Positions 50,648 to 61,558 are shown, counted from the stretch's first letter. The stretch: 64,000 nt of DNA from Deinococcus metallilatus (GCF_004758605.1 NZ_CP038510.1:732501-796500); one strand, 5' to 3'. Made by a program: numbers and translations. Notes: generated from the letters alone by a model not told the origin.

Positions 50648-52243
50648 GTGAAAATGCCCGAGATGGTCCGGCACATCCAGGGCCTGCTGACCGTGGAGGC
50701 GTGGGAGGCGGCCCGCCTGCACCTTCTGGCGGGCGCGCGGGGCGCACGGTCGAGACAGGACGGAACACTGCTGGGAAACGTGGCGCGCGAGGTTCCACGT
50801 TCCCTGTGGCGTGAACCGGGGTGGCGCCGTTCCCTGGCCTGGGCCGCTTACCGGGCGGGCGACGTGCCCCTGATGCGCGAACTGCTGACGGAGGGAGCAG
50901 ATGGCGTGGAGGCGTTCGGGGCCTTCCTGGCCTGCGCCGGGGGACGCTGGACCGAGGCGCTCGCACTGGCCGGGGTGGGACTGGCGGGCCCGGACCCCGC
51001 CGTGGCCGCGCGTTTCCGGGCACAGGCGCTCCTGCGCTCCGGGTCAGAGGGATGGCGGGAGGCGTACACGTCGGCCCTGCACGTCGCCCGGGGGCGCGAC
51101 CGCGCGCTGGTGCGGCTGGATTACGCGGTGGCCCTCGCCTGGGCGGAGGATGACGTGGCAGCCCGGCCCGAATTTGCCCAGGCGGCGGTGGAACTGGTGG
51201 GCGACATGTGGGGCCTGGCCTTCGCGTGGTCGAGTCTGGGCATCACCTGTCTGCGGCTGGGCGACCTGGTGGGGGCGGAGCGGGCGCTCAAGCAGGCCCA
51301 GAAGGCGGCGGGCAAGGAGGCGACCGGACAGCATCTGATGACGGTGCACCTGGGCCTGGGCGGCATCTACCGCGCGCACGGCGAGTTTCCCCGGGCACGC
51401 TGGGCCTTTCGGGAGGCGGGCCGCCTGGCCGTGGGGACAGAAGACCGGGTGGTGGCCCTGCTGGGCGAGGCGCGCACGCTCGCCCTGTGGGGCAGGCCGG
51501 ACGAGGCGCTGACGGTGCTGTACGACGCGGCGGGGCAGGCCGGGATTCTGGACCCGGAGGCCGGAAACCACCGCGTCTTCGTGGAGATCGCCGCTGTCCG
51601 GCTCCTGCTGAACGACGAGGAGGGAGCGCAGGCGGCCCTGGCCCGCGCCGGTCAGGTGGTGCGTGATGATCTGCGCCTCGCCGGGGTCCTGCGCGCGGAA
51701 TTGCGGCGGCGGCAGGGCCACCCCGAAGAGGCCGCCGCCCTGCTGGGCACGCTCAGGATGCGGCCCGCCTGGGCGGCGGAGATGGCGCTGCTGTTCCCGC
51801 CGCTCTTTGCACTGCTGGACGTGACCACGCGCCTGCCGCCCTGGGTGGCCGAAGTGAACGCGGACGGCCCCGTGACCGTGCGGATGCACGGCGAGCCGCT
51901 CCCCCTGCGTGCCGCGCGGCCCGAGGCGGCGCTGCTGGTCATGCTGGTCATGCACGGCGGAAGCCTCGGGCGCGAGCGTCTTCAGGAGGAACTGGACCTG
52001 CCGGGCCGCGACGAGAACGCCCGCCGCAAGGAACTCAGCCGCGCGGTCGTGGCCCTGCGCGCCGCCCTGGGCTGGCCGGAGGCGGTGACGACCGGGGGCA
52101 GTATGGTGGTCCTCTCGGACGAGGTGCAGTGGCGGCTGCACTTGCCCCCGCCGGAACGCGCCGACCTGTTCTGCGAGGGCCGCCTCGACCCCTGGGTGAA
52201 TGCCTGGCGAATTGACAACGCTCCACTCATCAAACTGGAGTGA
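50648..52243 (+). CDS. TPR protein with SARP/BTAD-like winged helix
   Basis: 531 residues (a GTG at 50633 gives 536). The first 400 residues are TPR-like helical repeats, including WSSLGITCLRLGDLVGAERALKQAQ and LGLGGIYRAHGEFPRARWAFREAG. The C-terminal 100 residues (VTVRMHGEPLPLRAARPEAALLVML, then KELSRAVVALRAALGWPEAV) look like the OmpR-type wing of BTAD/SARP regulators. TPR regulators often bind small peptides, and a secreted-peptide ORF lies just upstream. It is a candidate activator or sensor; the target is unknown. Confidence 0.8.
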   Translation: MKMPEMVRHIQGLLTVEAWEAARLHLLAGARGARSRQDGTLLGNVAREVPRSLWREPGWRRSLAWAAYRAGDVPLMRELLTEGADGVEAFGAFLACAGGRWTEALALAGVGLAGPDPAVAARFRAQALLRSGSEGWREAYTSALHVARGRDRALVRLDYAVALAWAEDDVAARPEFAQAAVELVGDMWGLAFAWSSLGITCLRLGDLVGAERALKQAQKAAGKEATGQHLMTVHLGLGGIYRAHGEFPRARWAFREAGRLAVGTEDRVVALLGEARTLALWGRPDEALTVLYDAAGQAGILDPEAGNHRVFVEIAAVRLLLNDEEGAQAALARAGQVVRDDLRLAGVLRAELRRRQGHPEEAAALLGTLRMRPAWAAEMALLFPPLFALLDVTTRLPPWVAEVNADGPVTVRMHGEPLPLRAARPEAALLVMLVMHGGSLGRERLQEELDLPGRDENARRKELSRAVVALRAALGWPEAVTTGGSMVVLSDEVQWRLHLPPPERADLFCEGRLDPWVNAWRIDNAPLIKLE

Positions 52244-52302
52244 TGTGAGGCCAGAGAAAATCCTGCGACAACCCGGCGACAGCCTTGCGGCACTCTACGG
52301 GC

Positions 52303-53352
52303 ATGGCACCCGCAGACCTCAGCAAGGCCGAGCGCCTCTTCCGTATCGCGCGGCTGCTGCGCGAAGGGCAACTCACCGTCCGCGACCTCGCCGCGAAGCT
52401 GTTTCCTGCCGCCAGCGTGGGGGGGGAGGGCTGGGCGGGCATCGAGCGGGCCCTCCAGCGTGACCTGCTCGACCTGGAGCGGCTGGAGCCGGAGGACTTC
52501 CAGCGTCTGCCCGGACGTCCCCCCCGCTATACCCTGCGGACGCACCGCAGCACCCTGCACCCCGTTACGCTGCTCGCCCTGCACGCCGCCGCCCGGCTGA
52601 TGTACCACCGCGCGCCCGGCCACCGCCTGCACCATCAGGCCGCGTTGCGCCAGCTCACGTCCTGGCTGCCCGAGCAGGTGCAGGGCGTGGTGGGCCGGGG
52701 AATACAGGACATCGGCAAACGGCGCTCACGCGAGGACATCAATCTGGAGCACGCCTGCGCCGCCTGGACGGGCGGGCATCCCCTGCGCTTCGAGTACCGG
52801 AAACCCGGCGGAAGCGGCCGCGCCCGCAGCAACATCATCGAGACGTACCTGATCGAGGCCCATCCCAGCAACCTCGACCTGTACGTGATCGGGCGGGAAA
52901 CCACCTACCACCACGCGGTCCGCACCTTCAAACTCTCGCGCATGAAGGCCCTGCATGTCCTGCGCGACCAGACGTACACGATCCCCGAAACCTTCGACCC
53001 CACCGCCTTCCTGCACGGCGCCTGGGGCGTGGTGGGTACCGGGGGCAACGCCACCATGACCGTCCACCTGCGCTTTCGCCACGACGCCGCGTACCGCATT
53101 CTGGAAGGCGGCTACGCCAACCTCAGCGAACCGTACCTGAATCCCGACGGCACCATCGACACCACCGTCGAGGCGCCCCTCGACGCCAGCGGTCTGCCCC
53201 GCGAACTGCTCCCCTGGATTCTGGGCTGGGGACCGCGCGTGCAGGTCCTCGGTCCGCCCGAACTGCGCGCCCACTGGCAACGCGAACTCCGCGCCGCCGC
53301 CGAGAACGCCGACACCGAACCCATCCCGTTTACAGCAGGAGGCGCGGCATGA
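52303..53352 (+). CDS. WYL-domain transcriptional regulator
   Basis: 349 residues. N-terminal helix-turn-helix (SKAERLFRIARLLREGQLTVRDLA, RALQRDLLDLERL), a linker, then the WYL domain with LRFEYRKPGGSGRARSNIIETYLIEAHPSNLDLYVIGRE and KLSRMKALHVL. WYL regulators are common beside CRISPR-Cas loci and bind nucleotides or nucleic acids as effectors. ATG 52303 is chosen; an earlier TTG at 52285 is possible. It ends 149 bases upstream of cas3 on the same strand and likely regulates the cas operon. Confidence 0.9.
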   Translation: MAPADLSKAERLFRIARLLREGQLTVRDLAAKLFPAASVGGEGWAGIERALQRDLLDLERLEPEDFQRLPGRPPRYTLRTHRSTLHPVTLLALHAAARLMYHRAPGHRLHHQAALRQLTSWLPEQVQGVVGRGIQDIGKRRSREDINLEHACAAWTGGHPLRFEYRKPGGSGRARSNIIETYLIEAHPSNLDLYVIGRETTYHHAVRTFKLSRMKALHVLRDQTYTIPETFDPTAFLHGAWGVVGTGGNATMTVHLRFRHDAAYRILEGGYANLSEPYLNPDGTIDTTVEAPLDASGLPRELLPWILGWGPRVQVLGPPELRAHWQRELRAAAENADTEPIPFTAGGAA

Positions 53353-53500
53353 CGGCCCACAGCTTCATGGGCCACAGTCCCAGCGCCGAGAACCCGGAGT
53401 GGCAGACATGGAGAGACGTAAGAGGACTGAAATAGCTGTTTCTAGAGACTCTACGCTGAAAAGTCCCATTCAAGACAATGAGATCAACAAGGGGATTTTT

Positions 53501-55819
53501 ATGACGATGTATTACGGCCACACGTTTAAAGGCGACAAGACCAAACAGCGGTGGCAAACGATGCGCGAGCACGCGCTGAATGTGGCTGGCCGGGCCTGTG
53601 AACACGCGGAAGCATTCGGGGAGAAGAAACGTGCCCACCTGGCGGGCCTGCTCCACGACCTGGGGAAATATGGTGACCTGTTCCAGAGACGGTTGGAGGG
53701 CGAGGGAAGCGGGTTCGATCATTGGTCGGCGGGGGCCTGTTTCGCCAAGCAGATTTACAAGGATGGCGCGCTCGCCCTCGTGATCCAGGGGCATCACATC
53801 GGCTTGCAGAAGGGCGATGGAGACACACTGGACGAATTGGCCATCGCCCGGTTGCAAACACATCACCCCTTGGAACTCAGGCTAACGGAAACGGACCTGA
53901 AGTTACTCGCCAGCCGCCTGCTGGCAGATGTGGAGACGCTGCCGCCGGGTGCTGGCAGGCAGGCGAAATTGAACATCCCTCAGGGGGCCGCCGACATGCT
54001 GGATACCCGGATGCTCTTCTCGGCGCTGGTCGATGCCGATTACCTGGATACCGAGCAGGCGATGCGGGAAGATGGTGCGCCGCCCAGACCGCATGGGCCA
54101 AGTCTGGATGCCGTCCGGGCACTGGCCGCCCTGGAGCGTCATCTGGCTACCTTAAATGCCGACGAGCGCGTGCCCGAGCCAACCCGTACTTTACGTACCG
54201 ACCTGATGAATGCCTGCCACGCCTCAGGCGAGCGTGATGGACGTCTCTGGACCCTGACTGCACCGACGGGCAGCGGAAAAACGCTGGCCATGCTGCGCTT
54301 TGCACTCACGCGGGCGGTCCGTGAGCAGAACGCGGGCCGACCCCTCCGGCGCATCGTGGTGGTCTTGCCCTTCCTGAGCATCCTCGATCAGACCGTGCAG
54401 ACGTACCGGGAGATTTTTAGCGAGGCCGAGTTCGGGCCGCATTTCGTGCTGGAACACCACAGCCTCACGGGCACACGCACCGATCCGGGCCAGGACGGGC
54501 GCGATGACGGCGAAGGGGCCAATAATAGACGAGAGGCGCAGTTGCTCACGCAGAACTGGGACGCGCCTATCGTGATCACCACCAGCGTGCAACTGCTGGA
54601 GAGCCTGCACGCCAACCGGCCTGGCGCGTGCCGTAAACTTCACCGCCTGGCGGGCAGCGCCCTTCTGCTCGATGAAGTGCAGACACTTCCGGCGGCGCTG
54701 GCAGTTCCGACCCTGAAAACCCTGTCGCGCCTTGCGTCCGAGAAATATGGCGCGGTGGTGGTCATGGCGACGGCCACACAACCCGCTTTCGACACCCTCG
54801 ACGAGAAGGTACGGCAGAGTGAACCCGAGGGGGCGGGCTGGCAACCGCAGGAGATGGCCCCGCCCGAACTGCGATTGTTCGAGCGTTCCAGGCGGGTGCG
54901 CCCGGTCTGGAACCTGGACACGCCCACAACCTGGGAGGAGGTGTGCGACTGGGTGAAGGCTGAACCCCAGGTGCTGTGCATCGTGAACATGAAGGCCCAT
55001 GCGCTGGAACTCGTGAAGGCGCTCCAAGCGCAAGGGGTCAGGCACCTCAAGCACATCTCCACCTCCCTGTGCCCAGCCCACCGGCGCAAGGTGCTGGACG
55101 AGGTCCGGCAAGCCTTGAGGCCGGAGCGCGAAGGGGGCGGGCAGCCGTGCCGCGTGATTGCCACACAGTGCGTCGAGGCAGGCGTTGACCTGGACTTCCC
55201 GAAAGTCTTCCGGGCGCTTGCTCCTCTCGATGCCATTGCCCAGGCAGCGGGCCGCTGCAATCGGCACGCCCGGCGTCCGGAGGGCGAACTGCGAGTGTTC
55301 CTGCCGGAAAAGGAAAGGTATCCCACTTCCACTTATGGCCGAGCGGCGCAGGCGGCCCGGAATATGTGGAACGCGGGTGGCCTCGACCTGGACGATCCGG
55401 GCACCTTCCGCCGCTTCTACGCGCAGCTCTGGCAATACGAGAAGACCGAACAGGAAGAACTGGCCCGAGCCATCCAGGTTCAGGACTACCCGGAAGTCGC
55501 CCGCCTCTACCGCCTGATTCCCGACGACAGCGTGAATGTGGTGGTGCCTTACGGGGAAGGCCTGGCCCTGGCCGAAGAGGCCATGCGTGACGGCATCACC
55601 GTGGAATGGATGCGCCGCGCCCAGCCGTTCACCGTCTCCGTCTTCCGGCGGCGCGACGGCACCCTGCCGCCCCACTGCGAGCCTGTCAACTTCAGGCCCC
55701 GCAAAGGAGGCCAACCGCAGCCAGCCGAGGACTGGTTCATCTGCCGCCATACCAAGGCTTACGACGAACTGTTCGGGTTCCTGCCGGACGGCGGTGGAGC
55801 CGACTGGTACTCTCTCTAG
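53501..55819 (+). CDS. cas3: Cas3, HD nuclease-helicase of type I-C
   Basis: 772 residues from ATG 53501. HD motifs HLAGLLHDLGKYGDLF (H52, D53) and later DHWSAG (H74) and GHH; Walker A TAPTGSGKT (253-261); motif II LLLDEVQTLP; motif VI QAAGRCNRH. It cleaves and unwinds target DNA recruited by the I-C Cascade. The ATG at 53507 is an alternative, and the sequence upstream of 53501 reads unlike Cas3. Next gene cas5 starts 23 bases after its stop. Confidence 0.96.
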   Translation: MTMYYGHTFKGDKTKQRWQTMREHALNVAGRACEHAEAFGEKKRAHLAGLLHDLGKYGDLFQRRLEGEGSGFDHWSAGACFAKQIYKDGALALVIQGHHIGLQKGDGDTLDELAIARLQTHHPLELRLTETDLKLLASRLLADVETLPPGAGRQAKLNIPQGAADMLDTRMLFSALVDADYLDTEQAMREDGAPPRPHGPSLDAVRALAALERHLATLNADERVPEPTRTLRTDLMNACHASGERDGRLWTLTAPTGSGKTLAMLRFALTRAVREQNAGRPLRRIVVVLPFLSILDQTVQTYREIFSEAEFGPHFVLEHHSLTGTRTDPGQDGRDDGEGANNRREAQLLTQNWDAPIVITTSVQLLESLHANRPGACRKLHRLAGSALLLDEVQTLPAALAVPTLKTLSRLASEKYGAVVVMATATQPAFDTLDEKVRQSEPEGAGWQPQEMAPPELRLFERSRRVRPVWNLDTPTTWEEVCDWVKAEPQVLCIVNMKAHALELVKALQAQGVRHLKHISTSLCPAHRRKVLDEVRQALRPEREGGGQPCRVIATQCVEAGVDLDFPKVFRALAPLDAIAQAAGRCNRHARRPEGELRVFLPEKERYPTSTYGRAAQAARNMWNAGGLDLDDPGTFRRFYAQLWQYEKTEQEELARAIQVQDYPEVARLYRLIPDDSVNVVVPYGEGLALAEEAMRDGITVEWMRRAQPFTVSVFRRRDGTLPPHCEPVNFRPRKGGQPQPAEDWFICRHTKAYDELFGFLPDGGGADWYSL

Positions 55820-55842
55820 CTCTCTTCCCAAGAGGAGGTTTC

Positions 55843-56616
55843 ATGATTCAAAGTAGACCGTCCACCTCAGCGCGGACCTTCACCCTGGAGGTGTGGGGCG
55901 ATTACGGGTGCTTTACGCGACCGGAACTCAAGGTCGAACGGTTCAGCTATCCCATTATCACGCCCAGTGCCGCCCGCGCCATCTACGACGCGATTTACCT
56001 GGAATTCGACAAACGCACGGGTCGCCCCGCGCACCGCTGGGAAGTCAGCCGTGTCGAGGTGCTTTCCCCCGTGCGCTACGTGGCCCTGATGCGCAACGAG
56101 GTCAAGGAGAAAATCAGCACTGCCAGCGTGAAGAAGTGGATGCAGAACCCTGCCCTCACCACGCCGATCTATGCCGACGCCACCAAGGAAGACGCCGGAA
56201 CGGACACCAAGGGCCGCACGCAGCGGCAGACGATGGCCCTGAAGGCCCCCCGTTACCGCCTGCACGCCCACACGGTCCTGTTTGACGAAAATTTCGAACT
56301 GCGCCAGAAAATCGAGCGGAGCTTCGAGCGGCGCGGTCAGTGCATCTACCAGCCTTACCTGGGCTGCCGCGAGTTCACCGCCGCGTTTGAACTGGTGGAC
56401 CGTCAGCAGCCCGGTCTGTTGCCACCACAGCTCCACGACGAGGAAATCGGCTGGATGCTGTACGACGTGTTCGACCTGAGCCGTCCCGGCGGGAACAGCG
56501 ACGACGCCGCCGTGAGTCTATTCGAGGCGAGCATTCGAGCCGGAGTGCTGGAAGTGCCGCCCTATGCGAGTGACGCGGTGCGGAAACCGGGGGTGGCCGG
56601 ATGCTCGGCGCACTGA
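55843..56616 (+). CDS. cas5: Cas5c, crRNA-processing Cascade subunit
   Basis: 257 residues. [51 protein letters not shown] is the RAMP fold start in Cas5d/c; the catalytic tyrosine/histidine/lysine are not assigned here. In type I-C this protein replaces Cas6 and cuts the pre-crRNA at the repeat hairpin. ATG 55843 follows AGAGGAGG. It overlaps cas8c by 16 bases, so they are co-translated. Confidence 0.95.
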   Translation: MIQSRPSTSARTFTLEVWGDYGCFTRPELKVERFSYPIITPSAARAIYDAIYLEFDKRTGRPAHRWEVSRVEVLSPVRYVALMRNEVKEKISTASVKKWMQNPALTTPIYADATKEDAGTDTKGRTQRQTMALKAPRYRLHAHTVLFDENFELRQKIERSFERRGQCIYQPYLGCREFTAAFELVDRQQPGLLPPQLHDEEIGWMLYDVFDLSRPGGNSDDAAVSLFEASIRAGVLEVPPYASDAVRKPGVAGCSAH

Positions 56617-58595
56617 TTCGGCAGGCGGAACGCGCGGGCCTGGTGACGGAACCGGGATTTGCACCGAAGGAATTGCGTTGGCTGGCACAGCTCTCGGGCG
56701 AAAGGCTTACGGGCGTGCTTCCTCTCAGCGACGGCAGAAAGGGGCTGACTTTCACGCGCTGTCCGGAGATGGGGCAGCCGGAAATGATGGCGTTGCCGAG
56801 GGCGCTGGGTCAGGCGCAGGCCGCGCACTTCCTCGCGGATACCTGCGGTGTGGTGGCGCTCCTCCCCGCGACCGACAAGGATGGCAAGCCCAAAACGGAC
56901 GACAAGAGTCTGACCGAACAGACCCGGAATGCTGACAAACATCAGACCTTTCGAGCCTTGCTGCAGAGAGCGTCAGAGAGCCTGCCGGAACTTGGAGCTG
57001 TGGCTTCAGCCCTCGAGGACCCGGAGCAACTGGCCTGGCTGCGGGCTGAGCTTCTCCGGCAGGGGGCCAAACCTACCGATAAAATCAGCTTCGAGGCGGA
57101 CGGGCTAAACCTGCTGGAGAGTTCCGACTGGCATGACTGGTGGCGCAGCTTCCGCCGTGAGACGTTCGGGCGTACAGGTAGAAACGAGGGCGGCGGGATG
57201 CTCGACCTCACCAGCGGCGAGCGGATCATGCCCGCCAATACCCACCCGAAACTCGGCAAGTTGGGCGTCGGAGCTATTGCGATGGGGGCATCCCTGGTCG
57301 GCTACGACAAGGAGGCGTTCACCTCCTACGGCTTTGCGGCGGGCGAGAACGGGGCCGTTTCCGAGGACAACGCCGCTGCTTACCATGCCGCACTCGACAA
57401 CCTGCTGGACACCGCGCCCATTCTCGGGCAGATGAAGGTGGCGGTCTGGTTCGACCACCGGCAGACCGAAGGTCAGGTGCTGGTGAATGCCCTGGTCGAC
57501 CCCCCCTCGCTGGCTGAGGTGACCGAGGAATTCTTCAGTCTGGACGACTTCGACCCCGAAGAGGAGGTCAAGGCCGAGCAAACGCCGGAGCAGCAGGCGG
57601 AAGTGGCCCGGCAGCGTGCCCGGAAGCTCCTGACCGCCATCCGCAAGGGGGAGGAACCGGACAGACTCACCGCCCGTTACTTCGCTTTGGCGATCAGTGG
57701 CGCGAGTGGGCGCGCAATGGTACGCGATTGGCACACCGGCAGCCTGGAAAGCCTGGCGGAAGCGGTGGTGATGTGGTTTGACGATCTCGCCATCACCAGT
57801 CTGAGTGGCAAACGCGCGAACCGCCCCGGCCTGATGCGGCTGCTGATGTGCATTCAGCGGCCCAAGAGCCAGGATACCAAACTCGACGATTACCTCAAAC
57901 CCGTTCGGAACCTGCAACTTCCCCTGTGGCGGGCGGCCCTGGACCCCGGCATGCCCCTTCCTCTCTCCGCCATCAGCAAGGTCATGGAAGCGCACAAGGC
58001 CCACGTCATGACGGGAAAGTTTACCGAGGCCCTGAGCCGGGAAGGCAGCAACGACGAGAAGGGCCGCGTCTACGCCCGCATGGCCCTAATCCGCGCTTTC
58101 CACAACCGCAAGGCCAGAACTCAAGGAGGCTATCTGATGTCCACCCATGTCGACCTGAACCATCCCAGTCCCGCCTACCACTGTGGGCGCCTGATGTATC
58201 TGCTCGCCAACCTGCAGGAGGCCCAGGGCAGCGAAATCAACGCGGGCGTCGTCCAGCGGTACTACGGCGCGGCAAGTGCCACACCCGCCCTGGTCCTGGG
58301 CCGCCTCACCCGTCTGAGTCAACATCACCTGTCAAAAATCGGACGTGATCGCCCCGGTCTCGCCTTCACGCTGGAGCGCGATATCGCGCAGGTGTGGACG
58401 GCCCTGGGGAAAGACCTTCCGCGGACCCTGACACTGGAGCAGCAAAGCCTCTTCGCCCTGGGCTATTACCAGCAACTGGCCGCGTACAGCACCGAGCGAC
58501 AGGAACGTGCAGCGGCCAAACGCGCCGCTGAAGGCCAGGCTGGCCTTTCTGATACCGCCACCCCCGAAGTGACCTCTACCGAAAAAGGAGCCTGA
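56601..58595 (+). CDS. cas8c: Cas8c (Csd1), large Cascade subunit
   Basis: 664 residues, normal for Csd1. FHAL-type N terminus ([15 protein letters not shown]), [13 protein letters not shown] and a long acidic middle ([14 protein letters not shown]) are typical. It recognises the PAM and positions the target. The last 153 residues form the small-subunit part that is also made separately as Cas11c from an internal start at 58137. Confidence 0.94.
   Translation: MLGALIRQAERAGLVTEPGFAPKELRWLAQLSGERLTGVLPLSDGRKGLTFTRCPEMGQPEMMALPRALGQAQAAHFLADTCGVVALLPATDKDGKPKTDDKSLTEQTRNADKHQTFRALLQRASESLPELGAVASALEDPEQLAWLRAELLRQGAKPTDKISFEADGLNLLESSDWHDWWRSFRRETFGRTGRNEGGGMLDLTSGERIMPANTHPKLGKLGVGAIAMGASLVGYDKEAFTSYGFAAGENGAVSEDNAAAYHAALDNLLDTAPILGQMKVAVWFDHRQTEGQVLVNALVDPPSLAEVTEEFFSLDDFDPEEEVKAEQTPEQQAEVARQRARKLLTAIRKGEEPDRLTARYFALAISGASGRAMVRDWHTGSLESLAEAVVMWFDDLAITSLSGKRANRPGLMRLLMCIQRPKSQDTKLDDYLKPVRNLQLPLWRAALDPGMPLPLSAISKVMEAHKAHVMTGKFTEALSREGSNDEKGRVYARMALIRAFHNRKARTQGGYLMSTHVDLNHPSPAYHCGRLMYLLANLQEAQGSEINAGVVQRYYGAASATPALVLGRLTRLSQHHLSKIGRDRPGLAFTLERDIAQVWTALGKDLPRTLTLEQQSLFALGYYQQLAAYSTERQERAAAKRAAEGQAGLSDTATPEVTSTEKGA
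58137..58595 (+). CDS. cas11c: Cas11c from an internal start inside cas8c
   Basis: AAGGAGG (58123-58129) precedes an in-frame ATG 58137 at seven bases. The product would be 152 residues, beginning [18 protein letters not shown]. In type I-C the small subunit Cas11c is known to be made from an internal site in cas8c; this strong Shine-Dalgarno is that site. Expression is inferred. Confidence 0.8.
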   Translation: MSTHVDLNHPSPAYHCGRLMYLLANLQEAQGSEINAGVVQRYYGAASATPALVLGRLTRLSQHHLSKIGRDRPGLAFTLERDIAQVWTALGKDLPRTLTLEQQSLFALGYYQQLAAYSTERQERAAAKRAAEGQAGLSDTATPEVTSTEKGA

Positions 58596-58597
58596 TC

Positions 58598-59590
58598 ATG
58601 ACCCAGACCGCACTGACCACCGGACCCATCCGCAACCGCTACGAGTTCCTGCTTCTGTTCGATGTCGAAAACGGCAATCCCAACGGCGACCCCGACAGCG
58701 GGAACGCTCCCCGCGTTGACCCCGAGGACGGGCATGGCCTGGTGTCGGACGTCGCCATCAAGCGCCGCATCCGCAATTACGTGCAGGCGGCAGGCGAGAA
58801 CATTTTCATCCAGCACGGCACCAACCTGAACCGTGAGATTTTCCGCGCCCGGACGGAGACAGGTGGCAGTGGCAGGTCGAAGGCCGAGGTGGACAAGGCC
58901 CGCGCCTGGATGTGCCAGCAGTTTTACGACGTCCGGACCTTCGGCGCGGTCATGAGTACAGGCGCGAACGCCGGTCAGGTGCGCGGCCCAGTGCAGGTGA
59001 CGTTCGCGCGCAGCGTTAACCCGGTGTTCGGCCTGGAGGCGAGCATCACCCGCGGTGCCGTCGCGGAGGACGTGAAGAACGCCAAGACCGTGCAGGACTT
59101 TCTCGACTGGGAGGCCAAACAGGACGAGGACAAACTCCGCACGATGGGCCGCAAGAGCTTCGTGCCCTATGGACTGTTCGCGGCCAAGGGGTTCGTCAGC
59201 GCACACCTGGCGGAAGGCACCGGCTTCAGCGAAGCCGACCTGAAGTTGCTGCTGGAAGCCCTGCTGAACATGTACGACCACGACCGCAGCGCCAGCAAGG
59301 GCCTGATGAGCAGCCGCCGCCTGTTCGTGTTCCGGCATGTGGGGACGGACAGCGACACTGCACAGCGTTCCCGTCAGGCGAAGTTGGGCTGTGCCCCCGC
59401 CCACAAACTGCTCGACCTGAACGAAATCGTCACGGTGAAGCTGAAGGACGAGGGCAAACCCGCCCGGAGGTTCAGGGATTACGACGTGCATGTGGATCGG
59501 ACGAAACTACCCGCCGGTGTCGAACTTCTCGACCTCGACGGCTGGGACACTGCTCAATTCGAGAACGGCTGGCAGGGACGCCAAGAGTGA
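58598..59590 (+). CDS. cas7: Cas7c (Csd2), crRNA backbone subunit
   Basis: 330 residues. The I-C Cas7 pattern [46 protein letters not shown] and later [15 protein letters not shown] is clear (parts quoted). Several copies coat the crRNA in the Cascade. ATG 58598 is five bases after the cas8c stop region and preceded by AAAAGGAG. Confidence 0.96.
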   Translation: MTQTALTTGPIRNRYEFLLLFDVENGNPNGDPDSGNAPRVDPEDGHGLVSDVAIKRRIRNYVQAAGENIFIQHGTNLNREIFRARTETGGSGRSKAEVDKARAWMCQQFYDVRTFGAVMSTGANAGQVRGPVQVTFARSVNPVFGLEASITRGAVAEDVKNAKTVQDFLDWEAKQDEDKLRTMGRKSFVPYGLFAAKGFVSAHLAEGTGFSEADLKLLLEALLNMYDHDRSASKGLMSSRRLFVFRHVGTDSDTAQRSRQAKLGCAPAHKLLDLNEIVTVKLKDEGKPARRFRDYDVHVDRTKLPAGVELLDLDGWDTAQFENGWQGRQE

Positions 59591-59593
59591 GCC

Positions 59594-60232
59594 GTGAGTG
59601 AAGAGCCGATTCCTCTCTCCGGCCTCACCCACTACGCCTACTGCCCCAGGCGGTTCGCGCTGGTGCATGTCGAACAGGAGTGGTCGGAGAACGCGCTGAC
59701 CGCGCGGGGCAAGCAGCAGCACGAACGGGCGCACGGGGGCGGCAGCGAGGAACGGGACGGCGTGAAGACGCTCCGCGCCCTGCCCCTCGTATCGCGCCAG
59801 CATGGCTTCGCGGGCGTGGCTGATGTGGTGGAACTGCTGCCCGACGGTTCCCCACGCCCAGTGGAATACAAATCCAGCCGCATCCCCAAAACCAACAAGC
59901 CGGGCCACCACGCCGAGGACGTGCAACTCTGCGCCCAGGCCCTCTGCCTGGAAGAGATGTTCGGCGTCAGCATCCCGGAAGGCTTCATCTACCACGTCGC
60001 CAGCCGCAAACGGCGCGAGGTGAAGTTCACGCCGGAACTGCGGGCGGCCGTGCTGAGGGCGCGCGACGGGATACGCGAGCTGCTGCGGACCCGCGTGCTG
60101 CCCCCGCCCGCCGCCGATGACCGCTGCCAGTTTTGCAGCCTGTTCGACGCCTGCGAACCCTTCGCGCCGCGCGACTTTCCGCCCGGTTACGACCCCTTTT
60201 CGACCGGCATGGACGACCCGAGGTTTGCATGA
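59594..60232 (+). CDS. cas4: Cas4 nuclease, spacer-adaptation accessory
   Basis: 212 residues. Cysteines of the Fe-S cluster are visible in [14 protein letters not shown] and [13 protein letters not shown]; the RecB-like nuclease core has [12 protein letters not shown] and VEYKSSR. Cas4 selects PAM-containing prespacers in I-C. GTG 59594 is used. Its last codons overlap the cas1 start by four bases. Confidence 0.94.
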   Translation: MSEEPIPLSGLTHYAYCPRRFALVHVEQEWSENALTARGKQQHERAHGGGSEERDGVKTLRALPLVSRQHGFAGVADVVELLPDGSPRPVEYKSSRIPKTNKPGHHAEDVQLCAQALCLEEMFGVSIPEGFIYHVASRKRREVKFTPELRAAVLRARDGIRELLRTRVLPPPAADDRCQFCSLFDACEPFAPRDFPPGYDPFSTGMDDPRFA

Positions 60233-61257
60233 AGCATCTGCTGAACACCCTGTACGTGCAGACGCAGGGCAGTTACCTGCGACTGGAGAACGACAACGTG
60301 CGCGTGGACGTGGAAGGGCAACCCAAGAGGATGCTGCCCCTGCACCACCTTGACGGGGTCGTCGTGTTCGGAAACGTGCTGATCAGCCCGTATCTGGTCC
60401 AGAAGCTGGGGCGCGCGCACAAGCCGATCACCTGGCTGACCGAGTGGGGGCACTTCACGGCCCGCACCGAGACGCCCGTCAGTGGAAACGTCCTGCTGCG
60501 CGTCGCCCAGCACGCCTGCACCTGCGACCCGGCGCGGACGCTCGCCGTGGCGCGGTATGTCGCGGCGGGCAAACTCCAGAACCAGAAGACGACGCTGCTC
60601 CGCTCCGCCCGTGAGGCCGCCGAGGAGGACGCCCCCGCCCTGCGGCAGGCGGCGCGAGACATCAACGCGCAGATCGCCGTGCTGCCCCTCGCGGAGACGG
60701 TGGACGAGGTGCGCGGCATCGAGGGCACCGCCGCCCGCGTCTACTTCGAGGCGTTCAGCCTGATGCTGCGCGTGAACCGCGACTTCTTCTGGCTGGGCGA
60801 ACGCACCCGGCGACCCGCCCGCGACCCGATCAACGCGGTCCTCAACTACGTGTATACCCTCCTCGCGGGCGACTGCGCCAGCGCCTGCCAGACAGTGGGC
60901 CTCGACCCGCAGATCGGCTTTCTGCACGCCCTGCGCCCCGGACGGCAGAGCCTCGCCCTCGACCTGATGGAGGAACTGCGGCCTGTTGTCGCGGACCGGG
61001 CCGTCATCACCCTGATCAACCGCCAGCAACTCACGCCGCGCGACTTCACGCTGCACGAGGGCCGCACCGTCACCCTCACCGAGGACGGCAGGCGGACCCT
61101 TATCAAACACCTTCAGGAACGCAAGGGGGAGGAGGTTCACCACCCGCTGACCGGGCGCAAGACGCCCATCGGCCTGATTCCGCACGTTCAGGCCCGCCTC
61201 CTGGCCCAGCATTTGCGCGGGGACCGGCCCCACTACCCGCCTTACCTGCACCGTTGA
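60229..61257 (+). CDS. cas1: Cas1, spacer integrase
   Basis: 342 residues. Catalytic residues are visible: E165 in [14 protein letters not shown]233 in [12 protein letters not shown] and D245/E248 in [12 protein letters not shown]. It integrates prespacers at the leader end with Cas2. ATG 60229 overlaps the cas4 stop (ATGA). Confidence 0.97.
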   Translation: MKHLLNTLYVQTQGSYLRLENDNVRVDVEGQPKRMLPLHHLDGVVVFGNVLISPYLVQKLGRAHKPITWLTEWGHFTARTETPVSGNVLLRVAQHACTCDPARTLAVARYVAAGKLQNQKTTLLRSAREAAEEDAPALRQAARDINAQIAVLPLAETVDEVRGIEGTAARVYFEAFSLMLRVNRDFFWLGERTRRPARDPINAVLNYVYTLLAGDCASACQTVGLDPQIGFLHALRPGRQSLALDLMEELRPVVADRAVITLINRQQLTPRDFTLHEGRTVTLTEDGRRTLIKHLQERKGEEVHHPLTGRKTPIGLIPHVQARLLAQHLRGDRPHYPPYLHR

Positions 61258-61264
61258 GGGCTGC

Positions 61265-61558
61265 ATGATCGACCTTCTGATCACCTACGACGTTTCTACC
61301 GAGACTTCCGCCGGACGCAAACGCCTGCGCCGCGTCGCCAAAGTCTGTGTGGCGCACGGCCAGCGCGTGCAGAACAGCGTGTTCGAGGTCAGCGTCACCG
61401 ACGTGCAGCTCCTCGCGCTGCGCGACAGACTGCTTCAGGAAATGGACCCGACCGAGGACAGTATCCGCATTTACCGCCTCCGCCAGCCGCGCGAGAAGTT
61501 CGTGGAGGCCTTCGGACGCGACCAGTACCGCGACCTCAGCGCGCCCCTCATCCTGTAA
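61265..61558 (+). CDS. cas2: Cas2, adaptation complex subunit
   Basis: 97 residues, ferredoxin-like. [25 protein letters not shown] and [20 protein letters not shown] are conserved Cas2 elements (quoted in part). It bridges two Cas1 dimers. Seven bases after cas1. The leader and array 2 follow immediately. Confidence 0.96.
   Translation: MIDLLITYDVSTETSAGRKRLRRVAKVCVAHGQRVQNSVFEVSVTDVQLLALRDRLLQEMDPTEDSIRIYRLRQPREKFVEAFGRDQYRDLSAPLIL

Noticed and set aside
50076..51023. Minus-strand open frame of 315 codons over leader 1 and the TPR gene
   Set aside because: Proline/arginine-rich, no start signal, opposite real coding sequence.
54671..54682. DEVQ instead of DEAH in Cas3 motif II
   Set aside because: Variation at the last two positions is normal among type I-C Cas3 proteins, and the other helicase motifs are intact.
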